A DNA stretch of 64,000 nucleotides from JBBQKG01 sp038326655 (GCA_038326655.1 JBBQKG010000015.1:9004-73003); one strand, 5' to 3'; shown: positions 1 through 10,019, numbered from the stretch's first letter. Notes: a model not told the origin generated them from the letters alone. Numbers and translations: made by a program.

Positions 1-1560
<1,560 letters not shown>

Positions 1561-1595
1561 TGGCGGCGGCTGGAAATAGTAGTAGGGTCGCCTGC

Positions 1596-2297
1596 GTGCC
1601 CAGCGCGAGGCTGATTTTGCTGGTGGGCGCCGTCGGGCTTGTCGCGTCGACCGCCGCCCTCGCGAGCCCACAATTCGTCTCGACGTTCGCCGGCACGTAC
1701 ACCGCGCAGAAGCCCAACTCGCCGTCCGGCTTCGACGCGCTGGCGACCTGGCGCGACCCGGCCGAAGCGGGCGGCAAGCCGAAGGAGGTCGCGAAGATCA
1801 AGGTGGCCTTCGCCCCCGGCGCGAGGCTCGACACCAGGGCTCTACCGGCCTGCAACGCAACCGCCGAGGACATCGCGAACCTCGCGGTGCGCGCCTGTCC
1901 GGCGAAGACCAAGCTCGGCGAGGTGCACGGCCAGGGCGTCTATGCCGGCGGAGCGCCGTTCAACACCTACGCGACGCTCTTCAACGCAAAGCGCCAGATC
2001 ATCGTGGTGGTGACGCTCGACGACCCGAAGGGCAGATTGCTCACGGACTTCCGGGACGACGTCCGGCGCAGCTCGATCACGGTCAACCTCAAGATCGGTC
2101 GCGGGATCTCGCTGATCAGGTTCCAGGCCCACGTCCCGGTGCGCACTCGCAAGCGGGGCGGAAAGCGGAGGGTGTACTTCAGGACGCCGTCGTCGTGTCC
2201 GGCGAGCGGCTCGTGGACCACGACGGTGGTCCTCACCTACCGCGACGGCTCCAGCGACCAGCACACGGCGAGCTCGCCGTGTAAGAGCTCGGGCTAG
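1596..2297 (+). CDS. Secreted protein of unknown function
   Basis: I do not recognise this family. The product is about 233 residues with a short N-terminal region, a hydrophobic stretch (LILLVGAVGLVASTAALA) and an ASP-type signal peptidase site, so it is probably exported. The mature part is soluble, has two or three Cys near residues 80-100 and at the C-terminus, and contains a beta-rich centre (RQIIVVVTLDD). I chose GTG 1596 because it gives a standard signal peptide and has AGTAGGG upstream. The frame stays open to a TTG at 1560, which would add 12 polar residues. It is divergent from the carboxylase gene and ends against the convergent gene at 2294. Confidence 0.7.
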   Translation: MPSARLILLVGAVGLVASTAALASPQFVSTFAGTYTAQKPNSPSGFDALATWRDPAEAGGKPKEVAKIKVAFAPGARLDTRALPACNATAEDIANLAVRACPAKTKLGEVHGQGVYAGGAPFNTYATLFNAKRQIIVVVTLDDPKGRLLTDFRDDVRRSSITVNLKIGRGISLIRFQAHVPVRTRKRGGKRRVYFRTPSSCPASGSWTTTVVLTYRDGSSDQHTASSPCKSSG

Positions 2298-2629
2298 GTC
2301 TTCTTCAGCGAGCTCGAGCCGATGCCGTCGAGCAACGCCTCCAGCTCACGCGCGATCGCGCCCCCGTCGGGCGGCGGCCGAAAGCGGTCCCAGAAGCCGC
2401 CGGTGATGTTCGCCTCGGCCTGAGCCCGCACAAGCGTGCCCCAGCCGGATGCCTCCAGCTCGATCACGCCGTGCGCCTCGGGGCCGGTCCACTTGATCCT
2501 GTGGGGCGGCTCCAGGTCGCTCACGCGGACGTTGGTGAGCCAGCGGCCGAGGGCCTCCTCGGAGGCGATCTCGTCCCAGAGCTCAGGCGGTGACTTGACC
2601 AGGGTCCGTTCGAGTTGAATCGTCGGCAC
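2294..2629 (-). CDS. SRPBCC (START-like) family protein
   Basis: Small protein of 111 residues with the look of the SRPBCC/polyketide cyclase-like fold: an N-terminal strand (TIQLERTLVKSPPELW), a helix with an EALGRWL motif, then alternating strands (HRIKWTG, GVIELEAS, GTLVRAQAE) and a long C-terminal helix (AIARELEALLDGI). Such proteins bind hydrophobic ligands in a cytoplasmic cavity; no ligand can be named here. The start is taken as GTG 2629, where the fold begins; no clear ribosome binding site is seen. The stop overlaps the end of the convergent gene by four bases. Confidence 0.65.
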   Translation of the reverse strand: MPTIQLERTLVKSPPELWDEIASEEALGRWLTNVRVSDLEPPHRIKWTGPEAHGVIELEASGWGTLVRAQAEANITGGFWDRFRPPPDGGAIARELEALLDGIGSSSLKKT

Positions 2630-2691
2630 GATCGGGTTGTTTACCGGCGGTCCCCGGAATCCTTCAGACCGGCTGCGCCTTAACGTGGGCT

Positions 2692-3450
2692 TTACGAGCT
2701 GGGCGCGGAGACCCGCAGGGGAGCGAGCCACTCCGCCGGGAACGCCGGGCCGATCCGGCCGGGCGGGTCGGGCGCGACCCGGCGCGCGAGGCCGGCCGCG
2801 GGGCGGCCTTCGATCGCCGGCTCGAGGTCCTCGAAAGCCATCAGCAAGCGCACGGTCGAGCCGAGCTGGAAATCGGCCGCGTTTGGTTCCTCCCCGCCGA
2901 TCAGGCCCTCTGAGATCCACGCGTCGACGCGGTCGAGCGCGGCCGGCAGCTCCGCGATGCAGTTGCGCACGACAGCATCGGTCGAGTCGTTCAGCCGCAT
3001 CGCCATGCGGATCAGCGGCGGCGACGTGGCGACCAGGATGCGCGTGGGCAGGCCGAGGCGGTAGCCGTGGAGGAAGCTGGCCTGGTCAGCCTTGCGGCGC
3101 TTCAGCGCCCACCACGAGATCTTGCGGGGCAGCTCCTGGAAGTATTCGTCGCCCCACCGCTCGGCCTCCTCGACGCGCACACGGCGTTCGGGGTCGGCCG
3201 GGAACAGCGGTGGGTCCGGCTGAAGCACGTCCAGCTCGCGCGAGACGCTCCGCGAGCCCTGCACCTTGCGCCCATCCACCTTCATCGCCGGAACCCGGTC
3301 CCCCGGGAAGCGGAACAGGCGATGCACCACGAAGCGGCTCAGCACCGGCGGCAGGTCGGTGCGCTTGAAGTCGATCCCCTTGTAGCGCAGCATCAGCTCC
3401 GCGGCGCGGGCGGGGTGCGACCCCGGGATGACGTAGAGGCGGACCTTCAT
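2692..3450 (-). CDS. Glutathione S-transferase-like protein
   Basis: The product has 252 residues. The first 80 or so read as a thioredoxin-like GST N-terminal domain (MKVRLYVIPGSHPARAAEL, then RVPAMKVDGRKVQGSRSVSR, where the conserved cis-Pro follows RV and a Ser sits in the glutathione-contact region). The rest is helical, with the typical C-terminal GST motif region EEPNAADFQLGS near residue 208. Actinobacteria rarely make glutathione, so the thiol partner is open. It may be a stress or structural GST fold. The start ATG at 3450 is unambiguous. It lies just downstream of the mutase gene on the same strand, 116 bases away. Confidence 0.72.
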   Translation of the reverse strand: MKVRLYVIPGSHPARAAELMLRYKGIDFKRTDLPPVLSRFVVHRLFRFPGDRVPAMKVDGRKVQGSRSVSRELDVLQPDPPLFPADPERRVRVEEAERWGDEYFQELPRKISWWALKRRKADQASFLHGYRLGLPTRILVATSPPLIRMAMRLNDSTDAVVRNCIAELPAALDRVDAWISEGLIGGEEPNAADFQLGSTVRLLMAFEDLEPAIEGRPAAGLARRVAPDPPGRIGPAFPAEWLAPLRVSAPSS

Positions 3451-3566
3451 CGGCCTGACTCTATCCGCAGACCAAAAAACCGGCATGTACGGGGTCGGGA
3501 TCGGCCTTTCGTGTCGCTCGGGTGACGGAGCGCCCGCGTAGTTCGCCCCGCAAGAGGGACGCTGCG

Positions 3567-5270
3567 TCAAACCGGGGGCTTGTACTCGCCGAACTCTTCG
3601 CGCATGACCTCGCTGACCTCGCCCAGCGTGGCGTGGTCCCGGAGCGCGTCCTTGATCGGGTAGAGCAAGTTGCCGTCGCCGCGGCACGTCGCGCGCAGGT
3701 CCTCGAGCCGCTTGCGCACGAGATCCTGGTCGCGGTCTTCTTTGAAGCGCCGGAGCCGCTCGACCTGATCGCGTTCGGTCTGCGGGTCGATCCTGAGGAT
3801 GTCGACCTCGACTTCGCCGCCGCCCTCGGTGTACTCGTTCACGCCCACGAGGATGTCCTGCTTGGTCAGGATGCGCCGGTGATAGGCGAACGCTGACTCC
3901 TCGATCTCGCGCTGGATGAAGCCCGCCTCGATCGCCTGGACCGAGCCGCCGAGCTCCTCGACCTTGTCCATCAACGCGCGCGACTCGTTCTCGATGTCGG
4001 CCGTGAGCCGCTCGACGTAGTAGGAGCCGGCGAACGGGTCGGCGGTGTCGGCCGCGCCGGACTCGTGCGCGAGCACCTGCTGCGTGCGCAGCGCGATCCG
4101 CGCCGAGTACTCGGTGGGGAGGCCGAGCGCCTCGTCGAAGCCGTTCGTGTGGAGGGACTGCGTGCCGCCGCAAACGGCCGCGAAGCCCTGCAGCGCGACG
4201 CGCACGATGTTGTTCTCGGGCTGCTGCGCCGTCAGCGTCGAGCCGCCGGTCTGGGTGTGGAAGCGGACCATCTGCGAGCGGGCCTGCTTGGCGCCGAACC
4301 GGTCGCGCATGATCTCCGCCCACATCCGGCGCACCGCCCGGAACTTGGCGACTTCCTGGAAGACGTTGTTGTGGCCGTTGAAGAAGAACGCGATCTGGCC
4401 GGCGAACTCGTCGACCTCGAGGCCGGCGTCGATCGCGGCCTGCACGTAGGCGATCGCATTCGAAAGCGTGAACGCGACCTCCTGCACCGCCGAGCAGCCC
4501 TTCTCCCGCATGTGGTAGCCGGAGATCGAGATCGTGTTCCACTTCGGGATGTGCGCGTGGCAGTAGGCGAAGATGTCGGTCGTGAGGCGCATCGCGCCCT
4601 CGGGCGGGTAGATGAAGTTCCCGCGCGCCGCGTACTCCTTGAGGATGTCGTTCTGGACCGTGCCGCGCAGCTCGTGCGACGGCACGTCCTGCTCCTCGCC
4701 GACGAGCTCGTACAGCAGCATCAGGATCGCCGCCGGCGCGTTGATCGTCATCGAGGTCGACACTTTGTCGAGCGGGATCTGGTCGAAGGCCATCCGCATG
4801 TCGTCGATCGTGTCGATCGCGACGCCGGTGCGGCCCACCTCGCCGAGACACAGCGGGTCGTCGGAGTCGCGCCCGAGCTGGGTGGGCAGGTCGAACGCCA
4901 TCGACAGCCCCGTGGAGCCGTGCTCGAGCAGGTACCGGTAGCGGATGTTCGTCTCCTGTGCCGTCGCGTAGCCCGCGTACTGGCGCATCGTCCAGCGCCG
5001 GGACCGGTACATCTCAGAATGGATCCCGCGAGTGAAGGGGTATTCGCCCGGCTCGCCGAGGCGATCGGGGAGGTCGAGGTCGGCGATGTCGCCGTCGTCG
5101 TAGACGGGCTGGATCTCGATCCCCGAGTCGGTGAAGCGGCGGGGATCGTCCGGGCCGACGTCGGGCGCGATGCCGGGATGGCTCGCGTCGACCTGGCCGG
5201 GCTCGGTTTTCTTCCCGGTTTTTGCCTCGGTCTTCGTCTCGGCTTTCTTCCTGGGAGGGGCGGTCGCCAT
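3567..5270 (-). CDS. mutA: Methylmalonyl-CoA mutase-type catalytic chain
   Basis: Catalytic (TIM-barrel) chain of a B12-dependent acyl-CoA mutase, 567 residues from ATG 5270, expected to convert methylmalonyl-CoA to succinyl-CoA. The first 35 residues are a lysine- and threonine-rich tail absent from many relatives. Substrate-binding signatures follow: RRWTMRQYAGYATA near residue 90, FDLPTQLGRDSDDP, and HTQTGGSTLTAQQPENN near residue 337. The protein ends at residue 567 with no C-terminal cobalamin-binding domain and no DxHxxG, so it should work with a separate small B12 subunit that is not in the window. It pairs in pathway with the carboxylase at 1-1560. A GTG at 5303 would add 11 residues. 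Related mutases acting on ethylmalonyl- or isobutyryl-CoA cannot be excluded. Confidence 0.9.
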   Translation of the reverse strand: MATAPPRKKAETKTEAKTGKKTEPGQVDASHPGIAPDVGPDDPRRFTDSGIEIQPVYDDGDIADLDLPDRLGEPGEYPFTRGIHSEMYRSRRWTMRQYAGYATAQETNIRYRYLLEHGSTGLSMAFDLPTQLGRDSDDPLCLGEVGRTGVAIDTIDDMRMAFDQIPLDKVSTSMTINAPAAILMLLYELVGEEQDVPSHELRGTVQNDILKEYAARGNFIYPPEGAMRLTTDIFAYCHAHIPKWNTISISGYHMREKGCSAVQEVAFTLSNAIAYVQAAIDAGLEVDEFAGQIAFFFNGHNNVFQEVAKFRAVRRMWAEIMRDRFGAKQARSQMVRFHTQTGGSTLTAQQPENNIVRVALQGFAAVCGGTQSLHTNGFDEALGLPTEYSARIALRTQQVLAHESGAADTADPFAGSYYVERLTADIENESRALMDKVEELGGSVQAIEAGFIQREIEESAFAYHRRILTKQDILVGVNEYTEGGGEVEVDILRIDPQTERDQVERLRRFKEDRDQDLVRKRLEDLRATCRGDGNLLYPIKDALRDHATLGEVSEVMREEFGEYKPPV

Positions 5271-5311
5271 CGAGGTAAGGATAGTTGTAGCGGCCTCCGA
5301 CACGCCGGGAC

Positions 5312-5317
5312 TAGCAT
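5312..5317 (+). promoter_or_regulatory. -10 box TAGCAT for the moaD-fusion operon
   Basis: TAGCAT ends 8 bases before ATG 5326. With usual spacing transcription would start at or next to the start codon, so the mRNA is probably leaderless. No clear -35 is visible. Confidence 0.5.
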
Positions 5318-5325
5318 TGCCTTCA

Positions 5326-6018
5326 ATGGAGGTCGAGGTACGTCTCTTCGCGATGCTTCGCGAGCGTGCGGGCAGCGGCTCCGTGACGGTCGACCTGCCC
5401 GAGGGCGCGACCGTGCGGGAGGCGCTCGCAGCGGTCGGGGCCCGGCACGGGCTCGGCGAGCTGATCGAGGCGATGCCGGTCGTGATGGCCGTGAACCGGG
5501 AGTACGCCTCGCGCGACGACGCGCTGAGTCCCGGCGACGAGCTGGCGCTGATCCCGCCGGTGAGCGGAGGCGAGTCTTCGTTCAGGACCGGGGAGGGCTA
5601 TGACCAGTTCATGGAGCTGATCGGCAATCACGTGCCGCGGCCACCGGGCTACGCGGAGCTGATGGGCGCGCGACCGCTGCTCGCCGAGCCGGGCCACGTA
5701 CGGATGGAGTTCGAGGCGAGCGACCTCTTCCTCAATCCCGGCGGCGCGATCCAGGGCGGCTTTCTCACGGTGATGCTGGACGAGACCATGGGACCGGCCG
5801 CGATCTCGGCGCTCGGCCCCGGCCACACCGTGCCGACGCTCGAGCTGAAGGTGAGCTTCCTGCGGCCGGGCAGGGTGGGCCGCCTCGTGGCCGACGCGCG
5901 CGTGGTCCACCTGGGCAAGTCGGTCGTGTTCCTCGAGGCCGCCCTCACCGACGACGATGGAAACGTGATCGCGACGTCGACGGCAACTGCCCGCGTCGTG
6001 AGATTGAAGGACTCGTGA
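5326..6018 (+). CDS. MoaD-like sulfur carrier fused to a PaaI-type thioesterase
   Basis: One open frame of 230 residues with two domains. Residues 1-82 form a ubiquitin-like MoaD (start MEVEVRLFAMLRERAGSG, end LIPPVSGG). In normal MoaD the terminal Gly-Gly must be free for thiocarboxylation. Here it is Gly81-Gly82 and the chain continues through a short linker into a hotdog-fold thioesterase (about residues 96-230) with LNPGGAIQGGFLTVMLDET and a typical last strand NVIATSTATARVV. Either the chain is cut after Gly82, as in MoaD-MoaE fusions, or a second protein starts inside at ATG 5611, which has GGGGAGGG at 5590-5597. moaE follows with a GTGA overlap, which supports a molybdopterin synthase role. 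A lost stop codon from a sequencing error is possible. Confidence 0.8.
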   Translation: MEVEVRLFAMLRERAGSGSVTVDLPEGATVREALAAVGARHGLGELIEAMPVVMAVNREYASRDDALSPGDELALIPPVSGGESSFRTGEGYDQFMELIGNHVPRPPGYAELMGARPLLAEPGHVRMEFEASDLFLNPGGAIQGGFLTVMLDETMGPAAISALGPGHTVPTLELKVSFLRPGRVGRLVADARVVHLGKSVVFLEAALTDDDGNVIATSTATARVVRLKDS

Positions 6019-6449
6019 GCACCGCCGTCGCCCACGCTCGCGTGACGGAGGAGCCGCTGTCGGTGGAGGCACTCGCGCGTCTCGTCGCGCGGCCGGCGGC
6101 GGGCGCGGTCGTCACCTTCCAGGGCACGACTCGCGACGTCGACGCGCTCGAGTACGAGGCCTATCGCGAGATGGCCGAGCAGCGGATCGCGATGATCGCC
6201 GGCGAGGCGATCGAGCGCCACGGGCTCGAGGCGGCCGCCGCCGAGCACCGGATCGGGACCGTTCGGCTGGGGGAGGCGAGCGTGATCGTGGCGGTCTCCG
6301 CCGCGCACCGCAGCGAGGCGTTCGCGGGCGCCCGCGAGATCATCGACCGCATCAAGGCCGGCGCCCCGATCTGGAAGAAGGAGGTCGAAGGCGGCGAGGG
6401 GCGCTGGGCCGAGGGCACGCGCGCCGGAGGAGATGACCGGCACGCCTGA
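6015..6449 (+). CDS. moaE: Molybdopterin synthase catalytic subunit
   Basis: MoaE, 144 residues, makes molybdopterin from precursor Z using sulfur carried on MoaD. Visible features are the N-terminal strand AVVTFQGTTRD with the conserved Arg, the substrate-strand YEAYREMAE, and the catalytic lysine region KAGAPIWKKE near residue 118. GTG 6015 overlaps the stop of the MoaD fusion (GTGA), so the two are translationally coupled as expected for partner subunits. The C-terminal 20 residues overlap the start of selA. Other molybdenum cofactor genes (moaA, moaC, mogA) are not present here. Confidence 0.9.
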   Translation: MSTAVAHARVTEEPLSVEALARLVARPAAGAVVTFQGTTRDVDALEYEAYREMAEQRIAMIAGEAIERHGLEAAAAEHRIGTVRLGEASVIVAVSAAHRSEAFAGAREIIDRIKAGAPIWKKEVEGGEGRWAEGTRAGGDDRHA

Positions 6450-7845
6450 CGAGGCGGCGCTGCGCGCGCTTCCGTCGGTCGAGCAGCTGCTGCAGACCGA
6501 GCCACTTCGCTCCGCCACCGTGCGCGTCCCGCGGGCGCTCGCGGTGGAGGCGGCACGCCGCGAGATCGAGCTCCGGCGCAGCGAGATATTGAACGGCCAC
6601 GGCGGCGTGCCGCCGGTCGCCGAGCTCGCCGCCGGTGCCGTGGCGGAGCTCGACCGCGCTGCGCATCCAACGCTTCGCCCGGTGATCAACGCGACCGGCG
6701 TGGTGCTGCACACGAACCTTGGCCGGGCGCCGCTCGCGTTCGAGGCGCTCGAGGCGATCGACTCTGTCGCAAGCGGCTACTCCAATCTCGAGTACGAGCT
6801 GGACGAGGGCCGGCGCGGTAGCCGGCAGGCACACGTGGAGGCGCTCGCGTGTGAGCTGACCGGGGCCGAGGCCGCGCTCGCGGTCAACAACAACGCCGCC
6901 GGCGTGCTGCTCGTGCTCGCCGCGCTGGCGCGTGGCCGCGGGGTCGTGATCTCGCGCGGGCAGCTGATCGAGATCGGAGGCTCGTTCCGGATCCCGGAGA
7001 TCCTGGAGCAGTCCGGGGCGCGGCTGGTCGAGGTCGGCACGACCAACCGCACGCGGCTTGCCGACTACGAGCGCGCGATCGGGCCTGAAACGGCCGCCTT
7101 GATGCGTGTCCACACCTCCAACTTCCGCGCCGTCGGCTTCACCGAGGAGGTCGCGCTGCCCGCGCTGTGCGAACTCGGCCGCCACCACGGCGTGGCGGTC
7201 ATCGACGATCTCGGATCCGGCGTCCTCGCCCGCCGCGACGATGCGCTCGGGGCCCTGCTCGCCGACGAGCCGGTCGCACGCGAAAGCGTCAGCGCGGGCG
7301 CCGACGTGGTCTGCTTTTCGTGCGACAAGCTGCTCGGCGGCCCGCAGGCAGGGCTGCTCGTGGGCGGTCGGGAGGCAATCGGGCGATTGCGCTCGCATCC
7401 GCTCGCGCGGGCGATGCGGATCGACAAGCTCGCGCTGGCGGCGCTCGACGCGACCCTGCGTCTGCACCGCGAGCCCGATCGCGCACAGCGCGACATCCCG
7501 GTCCTGCAGATGCTTGCCGCTACCGAGGACGAGCTGGCCGCTCGCGCGGAGCGGCTGCGCGCCGAAATCGAGCAACGGGCGGGCGGCTTCGCGGAGCTGC
7601 GCGTGACCCGCTCGACCGGTCGTGCGGGAGGCGGCTCGCTGCCACTGCTCGGGCTCGAAGGCCCGGTACTCACCGTGACCCCGCACGCGGGCGGAGCCGA
7701 GGCACTCCACGCGCGGCTTCGCCGGGGCAATCCCCCGGTCGTCGCGCGAGTTCGCGAGCAGGCGGTCGTGCTCGACCCGCGCACGATCTCGGAGGTCGAG
7801 GTCGACTTCGTCGTGAGGGCCGTGGCCGAGGCGCTCCGGGCCTGA
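6433..7845 (+). CDS. selA: L-seryl-tRNA(Sec) selenium transferase
   Basis: SelA converts seryl-tRNA(Sec) to selenocysteyl-tRNA(Sec) with selenophosphate and pyridoxal phosphate. The 470-residue length is typical. The helical N-terminal domain begins PSVEQLLQT, followed by the conserved RPVINATGVVLHTNLGRAPL and the PLP-lysine motif SCDKLLGGPQAG with Lys299. The start ATG 6433 lies inside the end of moaE (17-base overlap), and selB begins on the base after the selA stop, so moaE-selA-selB is a tightly coupled operon. The phosphate donor gene selD and the tRNA gene selC are not in the window. Confidence 0.96.
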   Translation: MTGTPDEAALRALPSVEQLLQTEPLRSATVRVPRALAVEAARREIELRRSEILNGHGGVPPVAELAAGAVAELDRAAHPTLRPVINATGVVLHTNLGRAPLAFEALEAIDSVASGYSNLEYELDEGRRGSRQAHVEALACELTGAEAALAVNNNAAGVLLVLAALARGRGVVISRGQLIEIGGSFRIPEILEQSGARLVEVGTTNRTRLADYERAIGPETAALMRVHTSNFRAVGFTEEVALPALCELGRHHGVAVIDDLGSGVLARRDDALGALLADEPVARESVSAGADVVCFSCDKLLGGPQAGLLVGGREAIGRLRSHPLARAMRIDKLALAALDATLRLHREPDRAQRDIPVLQMLAATEDELAARAERLRAEIEQRAGGFAELRVTRSTGRAGGGSLPLLGLEGPVLTVTPHAGGAEALHARLRRGNPPVVARVREQAVVLDPRTISEVEVDFVVRAVAEALRA

Positions 7846-9684
7846 ATGACCGCGCCGCTGGTAGCAGGGACCGCGGGCCACATCGACCATGGCAAGACGG
7901 TGCTGGTGCGAGCGCTCACCGGCGTCGACACCGACCGCCTCCCGGAGGAGCGCGAGCGGGGCATCTCGATCGAGCTGGGCTTTGCCCGGCTGGAGCTTCC
8001 GTCGGGCCGGACGCTCGGCATCGTCGACGTCCCCGGACACGAGCGCTTCGTGAGCACGATGGTCGCCGGCGCAACCGGGATCGACCTGTTCATGCTCGTC
8101 GTCGCAGCCGACGACGGCGTGATGCCCCAGACCCGGGAGCACCTCGCCGTGCTCGAGGCGCTGCAGGTGCCCGCCGGCGTGGTCGCGCTGACCAAGGCCG
8201 ACGCGGTCGGGGAGGACGAGCTGGAGCTGGCGCGCGGGGACGTGGGCGAGCTGCTCGCACGCACGCCCTACGAAGGCTCGCCCGTGGTCGCGGTCAGCGG
8301 CCGCACCGGTGCGGGCCTCGACGATCTGCGCGTCGCACTGGAGCGCGTGGCCGGCGCGGCGACCCGGCCGGCGAGCGATGGACCGGCGCGGCTCCACGTC
8401 GACAGGAGCTTCACCCTGAAGGGCATCGGCACGGTCGTGACCGGCACGCTGTGGTCGGGTGAGCTCGGCGCCGGCGACGAGGTCAGGATCGAGCCCGGCG
8501 GCCGCCCGGTCCGCATCCGCAGCGTCGAGGTGCACGACCGCGCGCTCAGTCGCGCCGGCCCCGGCCAGCGAGTCGCGCTGAATCTCGCGGGCGTCGAGCG
8601 CGCCGAGGTCGAGCGCGGAAGCGTCGTCACCACGGGCGATGGCGTCGCCCCGACCTATCTCGTCGACGGGCTCGTATCGGTGCGGCCCGGCGCCGCGCCG
8701 TTGCGTCGCGGCGCGCGAGTGCACGTCCACCACGGGACGCGTGAATCGCCGGCGCGCGTGGTGCCCGCGGAGGGCGACGCGCTCGAGCCGGGCGTGCCGG
8801 GGTTCGCCCAGTTGCGCCTCGAGCACCCGCTGGTCCCGGCCGCGGGTGACCGTTTCGTGATCCGCCAGATCGCGCCGCCCGACACGATCGGCGGTGGCAC
8901 CGTGCTCGATCCGCGTCCGAGAAAGCACGGCGCTGGGCCCGGGCACGTACGGCGCCTCGAGGCGCTCGCGAGCGGCGATCCGCTCGAGCACATCGCAATC
9001 GTGCTCGAGGAGGCGACGTCCGGCGTTGCGGACGAGGACGGCGATACGGCGCTGCTGGAGCGGCTCCGGAAAACGGGTCGGGCGGAGCAGGTCGGCGACC
9101 GGGCGCCCCGCTGGTTCGCGCCGGCGCGACTCGCGGCCGCCCGGGCGCGGCTTGCCGAGGCACTCGATCACGCGGGCACGCGACCGGCGAGCCGAGGGGC
9201 GCTGGCCCGCGAGGCCGGGCTCGCGGACGAGGCCGCCGCGGCGTTGCTCGAGACGCTGGTCGCGGCGGGGGAGGCGCGCTCGGCAGGCGCCGGCTTCGTC
9301 GCCGCGGGGCGTCCACCGGCGGCCGAGGATCCCACGGCGGCACGACTGCTCGCGGCGCTCGAGGCAGACCGCCTCGAGCCGCGCGCGCCCGAGGTGCTGG
9401 CCGCCGAGCTGGGGTTTGCGCCCGAGCTCGTGCGCGAGGCCCTCGACCGGCTCGCCCTCGAGGACCGCGTCGTGCGCGTGAAGCCCGGCCTCTATTACCA
9501 CCGGGAGGGGATCGACGATGCTCGACGATACGTGACCTCTCTGTGCGAGCGCGACGGAGCCGTCACGATCGCTCGCCTGCGCGACGAGCTGGGCACGAGC
9601 CGCAAGTTTGCCCAGGCGCTGCTCGAGCACTTCGACGCCGTGCGCCTGACCAGGCGGCGCGGCGACGAGCACGTGCTCCGCTAG
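7846..9684 (+). CDS. selB: Selenocysteine-specific translation elongation factor
   Basis: SelB delivers selenocysteyl-tRNA to UGA codons marked by a SECIS hairpin. Its GTPase domain has GHIDHGKT at residues 11-18, DVPGHE near residue 62 and TKAD near residue 117. EF-Tu-like domains 2 and 3 follow (SFTLKGIGTVVTGTLWSG). The C-terminal half carries the alanine-rich winged-helix repeats that bind SECIS RNA, ending with LRDELGTSRKFAQALLEHFD. The length of 612 residues is normal. ATG 7846 directly abuts the selA TGA. Together with the molybdopterin genes upstream, it suggests that a selenocysteine-containing molybdoenzyme such as formate dehydrogenase exists elsewhere in the genome. Confidence 0.96.
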   Translation: MTAPLVAGTAGHIDHGKTVLVRALTGVDTDRLPEERERGISIELGFARLELPSGRTLGIVDVPGHERFVSTMVAGATGIDLFMLVVAADDGVMPQTREHLAVLEALQVPAGVVALTKADAVGEDELELARGDVGELLARTPYEGSPVVAVSGRTGAGLDDLRVALERVAGAATRPASDGPARLHVDRSFTLKGIGTVVTGTLWSGELGAGDEVRIEPGGRPVRIRSVEVHDRALSRAGPGQRVALNLAGVERAEVERGSVVTTGDGVAPTYLVDGLVSVRPGAAPLRRGARVHVHHGTRESPARVVPAEGDALEPGVPGFAQLRLEHPLVPAAGDRFVIRQIAPPDTIGGGTVLDPRPRKHGAGPGHVRRLEALASGDPLEHIAIVLEEATSGVADEDGDTALLERLRKTGRAEQVGDRAPRWFAPARLAAARARLAEALDHAGTRPASRGALAREAGLADEAAAALLETLVAAGEARSAGAGFVAAGRPPAAEDPTAARLLAALEADRLEPRAPEVLAAELGFAPELVREALDRLALEDRVVRVKPGLYYHREGIDDARRYVTSLCERDGAVTIARLRDELGTSRKFAQALLEHFDAVRLTRRRGDEHVLR

Positions 9685-9741
9685 GCCGCCGCCGTGCGCT
9701 TCCGTGGGCACCCGGCGAGTTCCCGCGCGGGATCCGTCTGC

Positions 9742-9747
9742 TAGGTT
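9742..9747 (+). promoter_or_regulatory. -10 box TAGGTT upstream of a small membrane protein gene
   Basis: TAGGTT lies 28 bases before ATG 9776. It would give a leader of about 20 bases that contains GGGGGAA as a possible ribosome binding site. Confidence 0.35.
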
Positions 9748-9775
9748 GCGGGCGCCACCGTCCACGGGGGAACCC

Positions 9776-10015
9776 ATGCGAATGCGCCACAGCCTCGCGC
9801 AGATCGAGCGCGAGTTCGAACAGGAAGCGCTCCTCGACCGGCAGCGCCGGGAGCAGCTACGCCGTCAAGCGATCCAGCGGACCCGCGTCCGCCGCAAGGA
9901 CCGAATCGAGAAGCACCAGAAGCTGCGGTTCCTGCTGCTTCTCTCCACGATCGCGTTAACGGTCGTGGCGGTCACCTGGGCGATGTTCCAGACACTCGCC
10001 TGGCTGATGGGTTAG
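9776..10015 (+). CDS. Small membrane protein with a charged N-terminal helix
   Basis: I do not recognise this 79-residue protein. Residues 1-48 are strongly charged and heptad-like (LAQIEREFEQEALLDRQRRE, then many Arg/Lys), suggesting a cytoplasmic coiled coil or nucleic-acid-facing helix. Residues 50-75 form one hydrophobic membrane segment (FLLLLSTIALTVVAVTWAMF). The start ATG 9776 is preceded by GGGGGAA at a workable distance; a second ATG two codons later is also possible. It follows selB and is convergent with csrA. No function can be inferred from context. Confidence 0.68.
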   Translation: MRMRHSLAQIEREFEQEALLDRQRREQLRRQAIQRTRVRRKDRIEKHQKLRFLLLLSTIALTVVAVTWAMFQTLAWLMG

Positions 10016-10019
10016 AGAG

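Noticed and set aside
9685..9775. Possible selC (tRNA-Sec) just after selB
   Set aside because: There is no TCA anticodon loop or acceptor pairing; the segment is better read as a promoter and leader.
6352..9777. Minus-strand open frame of 1141 codons opposite moaE, selA and selB
   Set aside because: A GC-driven shadow; no start context or motifs, and the three plus-strand genes are certain.
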